Shown one piece after another: positions 45,445-55,880 of a DNA stretch of 60,000 nucleotides; position 1 is the first letter of the stretch; each line of letters begins with the position of its first letter. The notes under the pieces were generated by a model that did no database searches, was not told where the DNA came from, and saw only the letters and a list, made by a program, of their open reading frames with translations. Origin of the DNA: Gnetum montanum. Taxonomy: Eukaryota; Streptophyta; Gnetopsida; Gnetales; Gnetaceae. The DNA is taken from the NCBI GenBank assembly GCA_015680685.1, contig MNCI01023742.1, positions 232,489 through 292,488 of the forward strand, in the 5' to 3' direction. Position numbers and translations under genes: made by a program.

Positions 45445-46013
45445 ATGGCAAGCAAATTTCCAGAAACCAAGTGTCAAAACCGGTGTGCTGCTTGTAGATA
45501 TCTCCGAAAGCAATGCCAGGGACAAGACTGTATTATGGCTCCTTGCTTTCCCAGCGATTGCTCAGCAGAAGCATTTGCAGCGGTACACAAAGTATATGGC
45601 GCAAGCAACTTTATCAGATTTATAAAGGTAAGAGCTGTTATCCAAAGAAAACTTCACTGTACCAAACAGTATCCACGATAGTTAATTGATTTTGTGCTTG
45701 CTTTTTTATTTTTTAATGATTTGAATAGGCTGTCCCGAATGATCTCAGAGAAAATGCAGCTCGGAGCTTGATCTACGAGGCCAATGTGAAAGTTAAGGAT
45801 CCTGTTTATGGCTGTGCAGGGATCATTTACAGGCTTTGTCAACAAATCTCAGAATTGAAATCTCAGCTGGCACTTTTGCATGCACGGATACTTTTACTTC
45901 AATCCAATGCCTTACCCACCACCATGAATTTGTCCGAAGAATGCATAGTTTCTGGGGATTTTTCTCCATGTGCAGTTGAAGACTGGCTTGCTTCCATTGA
46001 TACAGATATTTAA
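45445..46013 (+). CDS. LOB-domain (LBD/AS2-like) transcription factor, two exons
   Basis: Exons 45445-45627 and 45729-46013, intron 45628-45728 (GTAAGA...AATAG, 101 bp, phase 0); 155 aa. LBD proteins are plant-specific nuclear DNA-binding regulators of organ boundaries, lateral roots and other development. Cys block C14-x2-C17-x6-C24-x4-C29, GAS block FAAVHKVYGASN (44-55), then DPVYGC (85-90) and a zipper-like L97-x6-L104-x3-L108-x6-I115. The intron lies just after the GAS block, as is usual in the family. Two oddities: the last Cys spacing is 4 instead of 3, and APYFP reads APCFP. The C-terminus is short and acidic (ends EDWLASIDTDI). No stops or frameshifts, so it is probably a working gene. 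Subclass is probably class I from the zipper; the exact orthologue cannot be named. Confidence 0.9.
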
Positions 46014-46552
46014 AGATTGTATTAACAAATTTCTCAAGTAGTTCTTGCAAGAGTACAGTTTTATCTGTTAGTTAGTTTCTGAGATTTTAAACATTTAGCA
46101 TTACGAAGGATTAGGCTCATGAATGGAGTGTCTCGTTTACTTCATGCATATTCAAGGACAAAGTTCTCCTAAAATTTTCGACAAATTCTATCATGATAAA
46201 TCCCTTGTCCATGATTTTTAAATTTTAAGAGGTCTGGGTTTCATTGGCTCTGCTAAGCTATGCAAAAATGGAGAATCGTTAAGGATCATGAATGCTGCAC
46301 AGGATCAAATTATGTTTTATGTTTTAAAACATGTGCATGGTCATCATAATATGATCGCTTGCTCTACCTCATGCAAAAGTGTCTTGATTTTTAAGTAAAG
46401 TTGCCGCTGGAAATTTTGTTAAGACGTGTGTATGGTCTTCATAACGTTATCAATTCCTTTGATTTTTAAGTAAAGATGACGCTGTAAATTTTGTTTTTAA
46501 AAAAGACAGAATGATGCGAGTCGTTACACCACCCACTACCCAAAACCAAAAA
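46014..46552 (+). other. 3' flank of the LBD gene
   Basis: Non-coding. AAGTAAAGTTGCCGCTGGAAATTTTG near 46395 recurs in part at 46470 (AAGTAAAGATGACGCTG), suggesting a short, ~75-base local duplication. No clear polyadenylation signal could be chosen. Confidence 0.4.
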
Positions 46553-46722
46553 CCATAGTTGCCGGAAACGGGAAACGGCGCAACGTGACGGCAACGGCAA
46601 CGCAACGGAAACGGCAAAAAATCAGGTTGCGAAAAAGAAACGAGCTTTAAATAAAGAACCTTAGTATCTTTACCAATTTTTATATTTTAATAAAATTATG
46701 TGTATATTTCTTTGTTTATATA

Positions 46723-46802
46723 NNNNNNNNNNNNNNNNNNNNNNNNNNNNNNNNNNNNNNNNNNNNNNNNNNNNNNNNNNNNNNNNNNNNNNNNNNNNNN
46801 NN
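46723..46802. other. Assembly gap (80 N)
   Basis: Run of N. Single Ns also occur at 46967 and 47243, so the local assembly is uncertain. Confidence 0.99.
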
Positions 46803-47083
46803 GATCTGGAAGCACAAAAACTTCATATTCAGAAATTGATAAAATTCAGGAAGGCACTGTAAAATATTCAGTCGTGTAATACAAAACCCAACTACGTGGT
46901 TTATTGTAAGCAAAACACAGACGAAACGTCATAATTTTGCGTCTTAACCACTTCTTCGGTTGCCGTNGTGTTTTGCTTACAATAAACCACGTAGTTGGGT
47001 TTTGTATTACACGACTGAATATTTTACAGTGCCTTCCTGAATTTTATCAATTTCTGAATATGAAGTTTTTGTGCTTCCAGATC
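46803..47083. repeat. Perfect 116-bp inverted repeat with 49-base loop
   Basis: Arms 46803-46918 and 46968-47083 are exact reverse complements (116 of 116). The left arm begins at the first base after the N gap (GATCTGGAAG); the right arm ends CTTCCAGATC and continues into unique sequence. The loop ends with an N. It can be a real hairpin or a gap-closing artefact. Confidence 0.9.
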
Positions 47084-47704
47084 GACACCATCAACTGATA
47101 AAGATTAAAACATCAAATCAGCGTAACGAAAACGCAAATGCAGAAAATTTCACATGTATTTCACGCCCACAAAAGGAAACTTCCGAGGGCAATCGAATTA
47201 CGAAAGTCCACGCCTAAATTGACCAAAATTGTTCTTAATATANCGGTCAATCCGGATGTTAAAATTGAGCCAGGACCGACTTATTAAAAGAAAAATTGAA
47301 GGAATTTTAAACTGGTCATATTCTTCTAATCAAAAATTTCTTTGTAATCCTGTTTAAGGAAGAGCTGCCAAAAAAACAAAAACATTAATTATATTGAAGT
47401 GTGGAACCTTGAAATAATTAGATAAGCTCCCAGATATATAGTCTAAGTGTATTTACACATGTCCTGAATTTAGTTCGTGACAGATGCAGCTGTTCAGAAT
47501 AAAATCAAAAAATAAAATCAAAGAAAATGAAACCTGTCAAAAACGCAACGAAACGTGAAAGAAACGTTTCAGTCTGCCAAGAAACGTTTCGCCCAACAAG
47601 TGACGGTTACTGTTCATAAGAAACGGCGTTTTGAAACGGAATCCCGCAAGGAAAAACGCGAAGCGTTATAAATCCGTTGCGTTTCTGGCAACATAGCCCA
47701 AAAC

Positions 47705-49409
47705 AATGTAACAAGCACAAGCTGCAGGGCCCATTTTATGTTTTTATGGGTTCTCTCCCCCTTCTATACGAAACATTTTCAATACCTGCATTTTACAGCG
47801 GATTTTTTGGCTTTTTGACCGAATTTCTCTACAGCTTGCAGCCTTCAACACGGCTGATCCTTCCACGCCTCAGCTCCCCTCATGAATGGCAATCATAAAT
47901 GGGCCCACACAACAGATGATGGTGATAGTTGTTAATCAGGTAGAAGTGTTGAAAATGGTTTCGAGACATGGTTTTGAGTCACTTGTTTTTCATAAAATCA
48001 AATCCTGCACTCCAAGTTACCCGTAAGACTAGCAGGAAACTCCACCAAACCCCTGGAAAAGGTCAAAAGTCGGCTCGTGGGTTGCAAGTGGCCCGGCTTC
48101 CCCAGAAAACCCGGAACTTGGTGAGGACTCGCAAAGAGTGTTGTAACACTTTTTAAATTCGATGATTGGCGGTTAATGATTGAGTACTTTACGTGTTCGT
48201 CCTTTTGTGTCTTTTGTGTCCACGTTTCTTTGCAATTCGTTGATTGCTGATTGTGATTGATCGTTGCTTTGCTCTGTTTCTGCTTCTACTTTAACATGGC
48301 TTCTTCTTTCCTGGGTTCCACCTCCTGCTCGTATGACTGTGCTTCCAAGTCATAAACACCACCATGATCTACATTCACTGCTTGCCAGCAAATAAGGATG
48401 AACTTATTCAATTATTTCCCTCCGATCCACAATTTGAAAGCCAAAACCCGGTTTATCCGTGTTTTATCTTGCTTGGTTATATTGCTTTATGTGTTTTAGT
48501 GTTTTCATTTCGTCTTATTTAGTTATTTATTATTCAGCCTCAGCTATCAAAGTTCCTACCCATGCTATGCTCCTCTTCAGTCTACACAATCTTCGTGAAC
48601 TATTGATGATAGGTTTTCCATGTTGTTAAAGAGTTCGCAGATGACTTTGGCATGATGGATCCATAATCCTGAATCCATCTTAAAAGACCAGACTATTCAC
48701 TGGTGCATACAGTAAATCTCAGAGCACTGACATTAACTGTCCAGTGTAATGGATATTTAATAGGATAACTTAGTCAGTACATTGCTTGATTTGGAGGTGA
48801 ACCTGTAAGGTGGATGAAGGCAAATGTGTTCTCCGGATATTTCTTGCTTGTCATATTCTTATATTTGGTCCCATATCTATTCCCACCAAAATAAACTTAT
48901 TTTGTAACCCGAGCAATATATAAGGAGCTCTAAGGGAGCATCCTTGACCAAACAAAAAACACAACAGTTGCCAATGCCTAAGCTGTAACCCTTTATTGCA
49001 ATTCTTCTCCATTGTTCTCAATGATTCTCTCTGTGCTTCAATCTTGAAGCTATGTTGCTGCTAACAATCCAAAAGTCAATTTTTTGCTAGGGTTTTTCAC
49101 CATGAAGATTTTCCCCAGGGTACACCCTCTGTGTCTTTTTAATTCTGCAACTTTCTTTAAATTTAATATTATATTGGTGCAAGCAATTGGGAATAATAGA
49201 ACCTTGATTGTATGTAGGAGAGAGGACACATGCAAAGAAACCATATGATCTTCATACCCAAGAGAATTGAATTTATGTGGCTATCTAAAATATTAAGAAA
49301 TCAATTTGCATTGTTGCATTTGTTCTCCAACATCCCAAGATTATAATTAGGTGGTGTTAACTTAGTGGTAAGTCCCATGATTTGGAAATAATTAGGAGAT
49401 AACCAAATT
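47705..49409. other. Intergenic, no gene recognised
   Basis: Frames at 47677-47898 and 47968-48156 have no recognisable domain. A TATA-like AATATATAAGGAGC at 48916 followed by a T- and C-rich stretch may belong to a decayed LTR, but no partner was found. Confidence 0.35.
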
Positions 49410-50195
49410 TCATTGTTGTTCCATTTACAAAACTAGAGGAGATATGTAAAATTATGCAAACTATACAAGGATCAACCTAATGAGCCATAGTATGAAGCTT
49501 TAGGAGAGAGAGTCATAGAGCGGTGTCTTAGACTTGAATCAACAATATTAGAAAATTAATTTTGATTTATGCTAGAGAGATTGTTGTTGAGGATACTTTT
49601 TGGATAAAACAAACATTGGATAAATTTAGTAAACATAAAGAAACTTATGATAGTGTCTCAAGATATTATTTGGTGAACCTTACAAAGGAAAAAGATCTTA
49701 ATAAATCTATTTAAGTAATTCAAGACATGTATGAAGGAGCTACCACTAAAATTAGAACAACTTATGAACTCACCTCAATAAGTATATTTAAGGGATTCAA
49801 GACATGTATGAAGGAGCTACTACTAAAATTAGAATAGCTGATGAAATCATGAATGATTTTCTAGTCACATTAGGTCTATATGAAGAGTTCACACATACTT
49901 ATTTGCTATTTCCATGAATGAATTAACAAATAAAATATAAATAAAATCCTTTGGTTTATGTTGTTTGCAAATAATATTATGTTGATGGATACAACTCCAA
50001 AAAATATTGCTTCTAAAATGGAAAAGTGAAGATATAATCTATAATTAAAAAATTAAAAATAAGTAAAATTAAGATAGAATATATAAAATTCAATTTTAAT
50101 AAAAGCATAAACAATGGTAAAATAATTCAAGACCAAAAAATCCTTCATTGTAGACACTTTAACTACTTAGGATCAATGCAATAACTACTTATGAA
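49410..50195 (+). pseudogene. LINE-type reverse transcriptase pseudogene fragment
   Basis: In shifting frames: PIYKTRGDMQNYANY, ERVIERCLRLES, VIQDMYEGATTKIRTT, DFLVTLGLYEEF, LFANNIMLMDTTPKN and YLGSM. These are in the order of plant non-LTR RT blocks (DMYEGA, then GLHQGS-like, then FADD, then YLGS). The catalytic FADD reads FANN and GLHQGS is degraded. A 77-bp tandem duplication repeats the DMYEGATTKI block (49721 and 49798). Many stops. The endonuclease part is not seen. Confidence 0.75.
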
Positions 50196-50867
50196 GGAAT
50201 ATTTTCTTTTTTGAATAGATATGTAACAACTAGATGCAATCTCTACAACTTTGATTTTCGCATAACCAAAAATTCATAAAATTTACATTTGCTTGAAAGG
50301 TCAATTAGTTCATTGTAATCCTAAATCAAATCAAATATTTTATTAACATCATTCTTATATGTAAAAGATGCACACTAAAACTATAATTTTATTATGTTTA
50401 GATCCTCTAGGTCTATTGGAGAATAGAAATATACATGTTATGATTTTGAAAATACTATTAAGAAAATTACTACATATTTTTGTAACATTTACAACAAATA
50501 AACCAAATTTGCAACTATAATATTCTATCTATGTATAATGTCCTCCAATGTAGGACATTGAAGGAAAATGTTGGATTCATCTTTAATGTTATTTATATTA
50601 CATAGTTGGCATATTCTAATAAATTTTGGCTTTTTTTTTATGAGCAAGGGAGCATGATTAAGTTGATTATGAGGCCCTCATTAAAATAGCTCTTATTTTG
50701 AGGTCACAAGTTTAATTCTAAGTTCTACATACAATTGATAATTCAACCTATAAGCTCATTAAATGTTAAAAAAATCAAAATTTAAGCTTGAAACTTATTA
50801 AATCTTTAAAAATTAATTTTTTTAATATTAATAATATAAAAAATTAAGCATGGATGAAAAAATATAT
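50196..50867. other. Intergenic with one possible SINE-like piece
   Basis: No gene. GTCACAAGTTTAATTCTA (50705-50722) is B-box-like and is shared with the minus-strand piece at 16740-16835; GAGCATGATTAAGTTGAT (50649) could be the A-box end. Weak. Confidence 0.3.
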
Positions 50868-50968
50868 TTTAAGATGAAATGAAGCTTATTACATCTAAAG
50901 ACCCATAGGATCTATTGGATAGATATTATATTTTCAAGAAAAATAAAGATAAACTCTATAAATTTATC
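50868..50968 (-). repeat. Dispersed repeat tail, copy 2 (possible LINE 3' end)
   Basis: Reverse complement of 18186-18285 over about 95 bases (plus strand: AAGACCCATAGGATCTATTG). Opposite orientation, different context. Confidence 0.5.
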
Positions 50969-52289
50969 AAGCAATACTTTTGAGTAAATGTTTAAAAAAT
51001 TAAAAAAATATTTTGAGGGTAACGATCGAGTTGGGGCTATATGTAATAGCACTGCACTAAATAAATATTTCTTAGCATCACCTTTAAGTCTCAAAATGGC
51101 TAAGTGTTCCAAAGCGAACTTAAGATGAACTACATCTCAACGATCACAATACCTACAAGCACACATAAGTGTATTCCTAAGTCTTGCTTTGCAGAAAAGG
51201 TAGTAGCCCATACGTAAGAGCCCAAGCTCTTTGCAAACCTACATATCCTTGTGATATAGTACACAAGTAATGAAAACCATGTAGTTCTTTAGGTTATGGT
51301 TAATATATCATGGTCCCTCAATCTAAAGGGAAACAACTTTTGAATCATCAACAAGGCATACTTTTTTACACTCTCTCTTAGTTAAAAGAAGTAACATCCA
51401 CAAAGCTTAAGTCTTTGTTCATATACTTTCTCAAACATGAAGAGCAAATTAGATATAAAGGGCATTGAACAATTCAAAGCCTATTTGATAATCATAGACA
51501 AGAAGGTTCAATAACTAGGGTAATCAATCATAAAGTATGAATGTTGAACTTAACTTGACATCCAATCGAGGTTTGGAGATACTTGTGCAACCAAAGTTAA
51601 GGAAGAAAAATCTTGCCCTTTTTCATGTAAATAATACCAACTTTCCACTAAGACAATGAGACCCTCATGTACCTACTTCATAGATTTCAAAATTTCCAAC
51701 CCATTCTTTTGATCATCCCTATTGAAAATCATTAATGAAGTATTGGGCTCATGCTCAATCAAATTAAGCCTATGATTCTCATCTCATCTTCTTTCCCTCA
51801 TTCATATTTGAAGGACTATGAGGGCATTTCATAGCAAAGTGATTTCCAAAATAAACATAGTATTTAATCCCTATGCATCTCTAAGGGTTTTTAACAAATA
51901 CTCTAAAATAAGACCTTTTGTTTTAAAAGTAATTTTATTGTTGAGGAGAAGAACATTTTACACACCCCAAGTAAGAGGATTCAATGCCTATTGTAGAACT
52001 CTTAAAAGCCACCAAATTTTTTGTTCATGTTTTTAAGGCTTGTTACTCTTGTGTGTGTTCCAAGGTACCTTTATCTTTCTTTCTTGCCTTACAAAATAGG
52101 TAGTTTGATAAAAAAGGGATGAGGGTATAATGTAATACAAATTACTTGAGAAACATATTTTTTACTAAAAAATATAATAATGAAAATATGTAAGAAAAGA
52201 ATAAATTCTAGCTCAATGGTCCAACCATGCTAGGTAGAGAAATTTTCATGAAATCTACCAAACTATCCATGACCTCAACTACCTCATAG
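50969..52289. other. No gene recognised
   Basis: AT-rich, stops in all frames; the longest frame (51818-52036) has no recognisable motif. Confidence 0.35.
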
Positions 52290-53330
52290 TTTTTTATTTT
52301 CTAGGTTTAGAACAAAAAAAATGGTTCTAAGTATTTTCCATGAAGAAAAAGAGATTTTTACCAAGCATAAAAATGTTCTAAAGCTTTTTGAAAAAAAAAA
52401 TGCTTACATGGCAGAATCATTTTCATGCACCAAAAGAATAGTTCTACGGAATAGTTCTAAAAGTTGATTATAAAATATGGAAAGTGTATGTATTTGAAAG
52501 AATTAAGCTAGGTCCCACCAATTTTCATACACATAGAGAAGAAGATGTAGCAAAGCTATTTTGGAAGAGCTTTGTACAACCAAAAACTAGTTCTAAAGGA
52601 TGGTTCTATGAGCTACTGTGGCAAAGTGACTAGTAGAACCAAAAAATAATTTTAAAGTATTTCTTTAAAAAAATGAGCTTTTTAATTGAACCTATGCATG
52701 TGGAAGAAAAGTGCTAATATGGCAAAAACCATTTTTACAAGCTTTTGTAGAACCAAAAAATGGTTCTGCTGGCTAGTTCTATAAGTTGAGCTAGATTATA
52801 ATTCTCTTTGTGTACATGCTCTAAAATGCTTTGCTTAGCCCTGCCAAATCCTCCAGATGACAATGTGCAAATAGAAAAAAACAAAAAATTTGATATGGTA
52901 AAGGGAAGTTATTAATATCTTGAGCTCTTGTAAAACCAAAAAATGGTTCTAATAATCGATGTTATGTTGGATAAAAATTTTAATAGCACACATTCTCTAT
53001 TGGAATACTTAACTTGGCTCCACTAAGTCCTGTCCATATATAGAAGAAGTTGACATGGTAAAGCCAATTGAAGTAGCCTTTGTAGAATTGAAAAATAGTT
53101 TTAGGTCTAAAATTAAAAGCTATGCTAGATTTAAAACTTTGGACACATGTGATGCTAAGTTAGTAGAAGCATTTTGGGTAAGTTACATAGAACCAAAAAC
53201 TAGTTCTAATGCAATCTACCTATTTGAGAAGCTTACATGATAGAGAGAGAATCCATTAAAATTAGAATCTCTTGTATAACCAAAAAATGGTTGCACTAGC
53301 CAATTCTACATGTTAATGAGGTACATGCAA
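52290..53330. repeat. Degenerate satellite, ~150-190-bp units with a hairpin motif
   Basis: A short inverted motif AGAACC-AAAAAAT-GGTTCT or variant AACCAAAAACTAGTTCT recurs near 52312, 52430, 52580, 52751, 52933, 53085, 53190 and 53275. Between the copies similar words recur (AGCTAGGTCCCACCAA / TTGGCTCCACTAAGTCC; GAAGAAG-TTGACATGGTAAAG), so these are diverged tandem units rather than a single dispersed motif. Confidence 0.65.
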
Positions 53331-53491
53331 CTTGTGTAAAAAAAAGCTTTCCTGTGAAAGAAGAAATGATGAAAGCTTGAACCCAGCCAAATAGAAGCTC
53401 TATTGGAAAGCCAAACTTACAACCAAGCTCAAAATATGCAATAATCTCTCTTTTTTTTTCCTTTTTTTTGGAGATTGGAAGAGCTCCCTGT

Positions 53492-53740
53492 AATTGTTTA
53501 TGCATTATGAAAAATAAATGGTTAAAATATAACTATTTACGCATTATTGAAAGTTTCAATATAACTATTTATGTATTTTTGAAAGTTTTAATGTAACCAT
53601 TTATGCATTATGGAAATTTTTAATGTAATTTTTTATGCGTTATGGAAAACAAACAGTTTCAATGTAATCATTTACGTGTTATGGAAAGTTTCAATGTAAC
53701 TGTTTACACATTATGGAAAACAAATGGTTTCAAATTTAAA
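53492..53740. repeat. 32/39-bp tandem array
   Basis: Seven units with consensus AACTATTTACGCATTATGG then AAAGTTTCAATGT. Three carry an extra 7 bases (AACAAAT or similar). Ends just before the probable copia LTR. Confidence 0.85.
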
Positions 53741-53755
53741 ACCCACAAAATTTTT

Positions 53756-54126
53756 TGTAATGGTTTTCATAAGATTTATGTCATATTTCCCATTTAAACT
53801 AGTAGTTAATCTTTGGTAACTAATTTTTTGGCCTATAAAATGTTCTTGATGGAAGAACAAATAGGTACAAGAAGATATCAAACTCATGATAGTGTTATAG
53901 TTTTTGGGTTCATATCACAAACATTTAGAGTATGCATACACCATTGTAATTGAGCATTAGTGTGATAGAATAATCCAAAACACTCTTTAAAACATGTTAA
54001 CGTAGTCCAAATGAAAGCATCAATGTCTAGAGGTTAGTTTTCGATTTATTTTTGTATTTTGGTGATTTTCTGTAATTTGACTAGATGCATGTTTTGATCA
54101 ATGTTTTACAGCAAAATCTTCTTTCA
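53756..54126 (+). mobile_element. Probable 5' LTR of copia element G
   Basis: Possible start TGTAATGG and end CTTCTTTCA immediately before a primer site. TATA box CCTATAAAATG near 53833. The end is well supported by the primer site; the start is a guess, because no second LTR is in the window. Confidence 0.45.
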
Positions 54127-54145
54127 TTTGGTATCAAAGTTGGTT
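54127..54145 (+). other. Primer-binding site of element G (initiator-tRNA-Met type)
   Basis: TTTGGTATCAAAGTTGG resembles the usual plant copia site TGGTATCAGAGC, complementary to the 3' end of initiator tRNA-Met. Confidence 0.7.
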
Positions 54146-55095
54146 AGGTCTCTATTTTAATGCTTAGAATTTGTTTGGATAAGATTTCTGTTAACAAAGT
54201 TTTCAATGATGGTTTAAATTTGTAGAATTTATTTTTCAATAAATATTTGTGAAAAATAATGTTAGAAATCATTAGGAAATTGAATTTCTAACAATTCCTT
54301 CATTTGAAATGTCAAAAATGGTGCTAGATTTATGTTTAAGGAATCTCTAAAACAATGACATGTTTATAGTAGCTAATGACATATCGTTTTGAAGCTATGA
54401 AACGAATAGTTCTTTGCCAAAAAAACACATCATTTTCTACAATCGTGCATAAATTTTTTTTACTTAGAAATGCATAAAGTTGCTTATTGATTAATATTTC
54501 TAAAATAAAATTATGTTTATCTTAATACCATATTTCGTAAGGAATGTTAGAATTTGGTAATTTATTTTAGAGATAATTAATTTTATGCATAATTTATTTT
54601 TGTATATATCTATAAAGTGACATTGAAATATGCATTACGAAAATAGTTTTTTCACTTAAAAATAAATGACTAGTGATCTATATAATTTGGTGTAATTAGA
54701 GAGTATCCACAACATCTTTAATTATACAAAATTATATATTAAGAGTTTTTAGATCACATATGGTAAATAAACATTAAATTGTGATTAATCATATGTAATA
54801 TAATAGATTTTTTTCCATAATACTTTTTATTATATTTTATATGATTAATTAGGATGATGTATTAAATTATTTTTTTAATTTACCCACAAGGATTAAGAAA
54901 AGGGGTATCATTTAATAGTTTCATCATAAGGATATATGAATATGTTTGAATTAGAAAATTTAGCACACGGGCAATATTTTATGTCATTTGATGCATATTT
55001 TATGCATGATTTACATTGGTGAACATGTCATATAGTATTTTAACCTCAAATTTTGTGACATAAGCATGTTTTAATTTATGTAGTAATACAACCTA
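54146..55095 (+). other. 5' leader of element G
   Basis: AT-rich, non-coding sequence between primer site and gag. Confidence 0.45.
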
Positions 55096-55880
55096 CGAAC
55101 TGCTCTGATTTTAAATGCGACATTCCTAAATTAAAGGGTGATAATTATAAGATGTGGAAGGAGAGAATGCTCCTTCATTTAAACTGGATGGACATTGGCT
55201 ATGCTATTCATAAGGATGAATCACTTGCCATTATGGAAACCAGCCAATCGGATGATGTTGGTCATTATGAAAAATTGGAGCGATCTAATCATCTCTATCT
55301 CATGTTATTAAAGACTAAGATCTTAGCTGGTATGCATGATTTATTGGAACAATATGACAATGTGTGAGCTTTGATGAAATCAATTGATGAACAATTTGAT
55401 CCATCAAATAAAGCTTTGGTTAGCACCTTAATAATGAAATTTTCATTCATGAAGCTCACTAGAATTTGTGGTATGCAATGAGCATATCATGCAAATGAGG
55501 GATATAGTGGCTAAGCTAAAAACACTTGAGGTAGAGATATCAAAGTCCTATCTTCTGCACTACATCTTAAACATGCTCCCATAGTAGTACAAACCTTGCA
55601 AGATTTCTTACAATACACACAAGGAAAAATGATCAATCAATAAACTAATGATCATGTGTGTACAAGAAGTGGGTAGACTTCCTATGGAAGTGGGAAGGAG
55701 TGTACATTTGGCTACACAAGGATAGAATAAGGGGCAAGCTAGAAATAAGGAGAATGGAAAAATACCCACACAAGTTGATATTAAGAATGAATTTAGATGC
55801 TTTTTCTACAAGAAGAAAGGGCATGTAAAGAAGGATTATCCTAAATATCAAAAATGTCTTGAGTAGAAAGGTACTCAACT
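55096..55880 (+). pseudogene. Copia gag pseudogene (element G)
   Basis: IPKLKGDNYKMWKERMLLHL (about 55120-55180) is the start of a UBN2-type gag domain; LLKTKILAGMHDLLEQYDNV follows, then DEQFDPSNKALVSTLIMKF and, around 55800, CFFYKKKGHVKKDYPKYQK, a CCHC zinc knuckle in which two Cys are Tyr. Stops are present at 55365 and beyond. Confidence 0.8.

Larger units (their letters stand above)
46553..47696. mobile_element. CpG-rich element with inverted ends and AACGG-type subterminal repeats
   Basis: Left end CCATAGTTGCCGGAAACG; reverse complement of the right end CTATGTTGCCAGAAACG. CCCAAAAC occurs at 46539-46546 and 47697-47704, possibly a target duplication, although the left copy is 6 bases away from the inverted end. 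Inside each end are many (G)AAACG(G) words, unlike the AT-rich surroundings. No transposase frame is visible; an 80-N gap and two single Ns lie inside. Best guess: non-autonomous DNA transposon (MULE- or hAT-like). Confidence 0.5.

Noticed and set aside
46716-46913. 65-codon minus-strand frame
   Set aside because: More than a third of it is the N gap and the rest is the inverted repeat arm.
47677-48156. Two plus-strand frames of 73 and 62 codons
   Set aside because: No recognisable domain, signal or intron structure; the first starts inside the CpG-rich element.
51818-52036. 72-codon plus-strand frame
   Set aside because: Isolated, AT-rich, without motif or neighbours; probably chance.
52290-53740. 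CRISPR array
   Set aside because: Eukaryotic context, degenerate repeats of unequal spacing and no conserved short repeat with unique spacers; satellite arrays fit.
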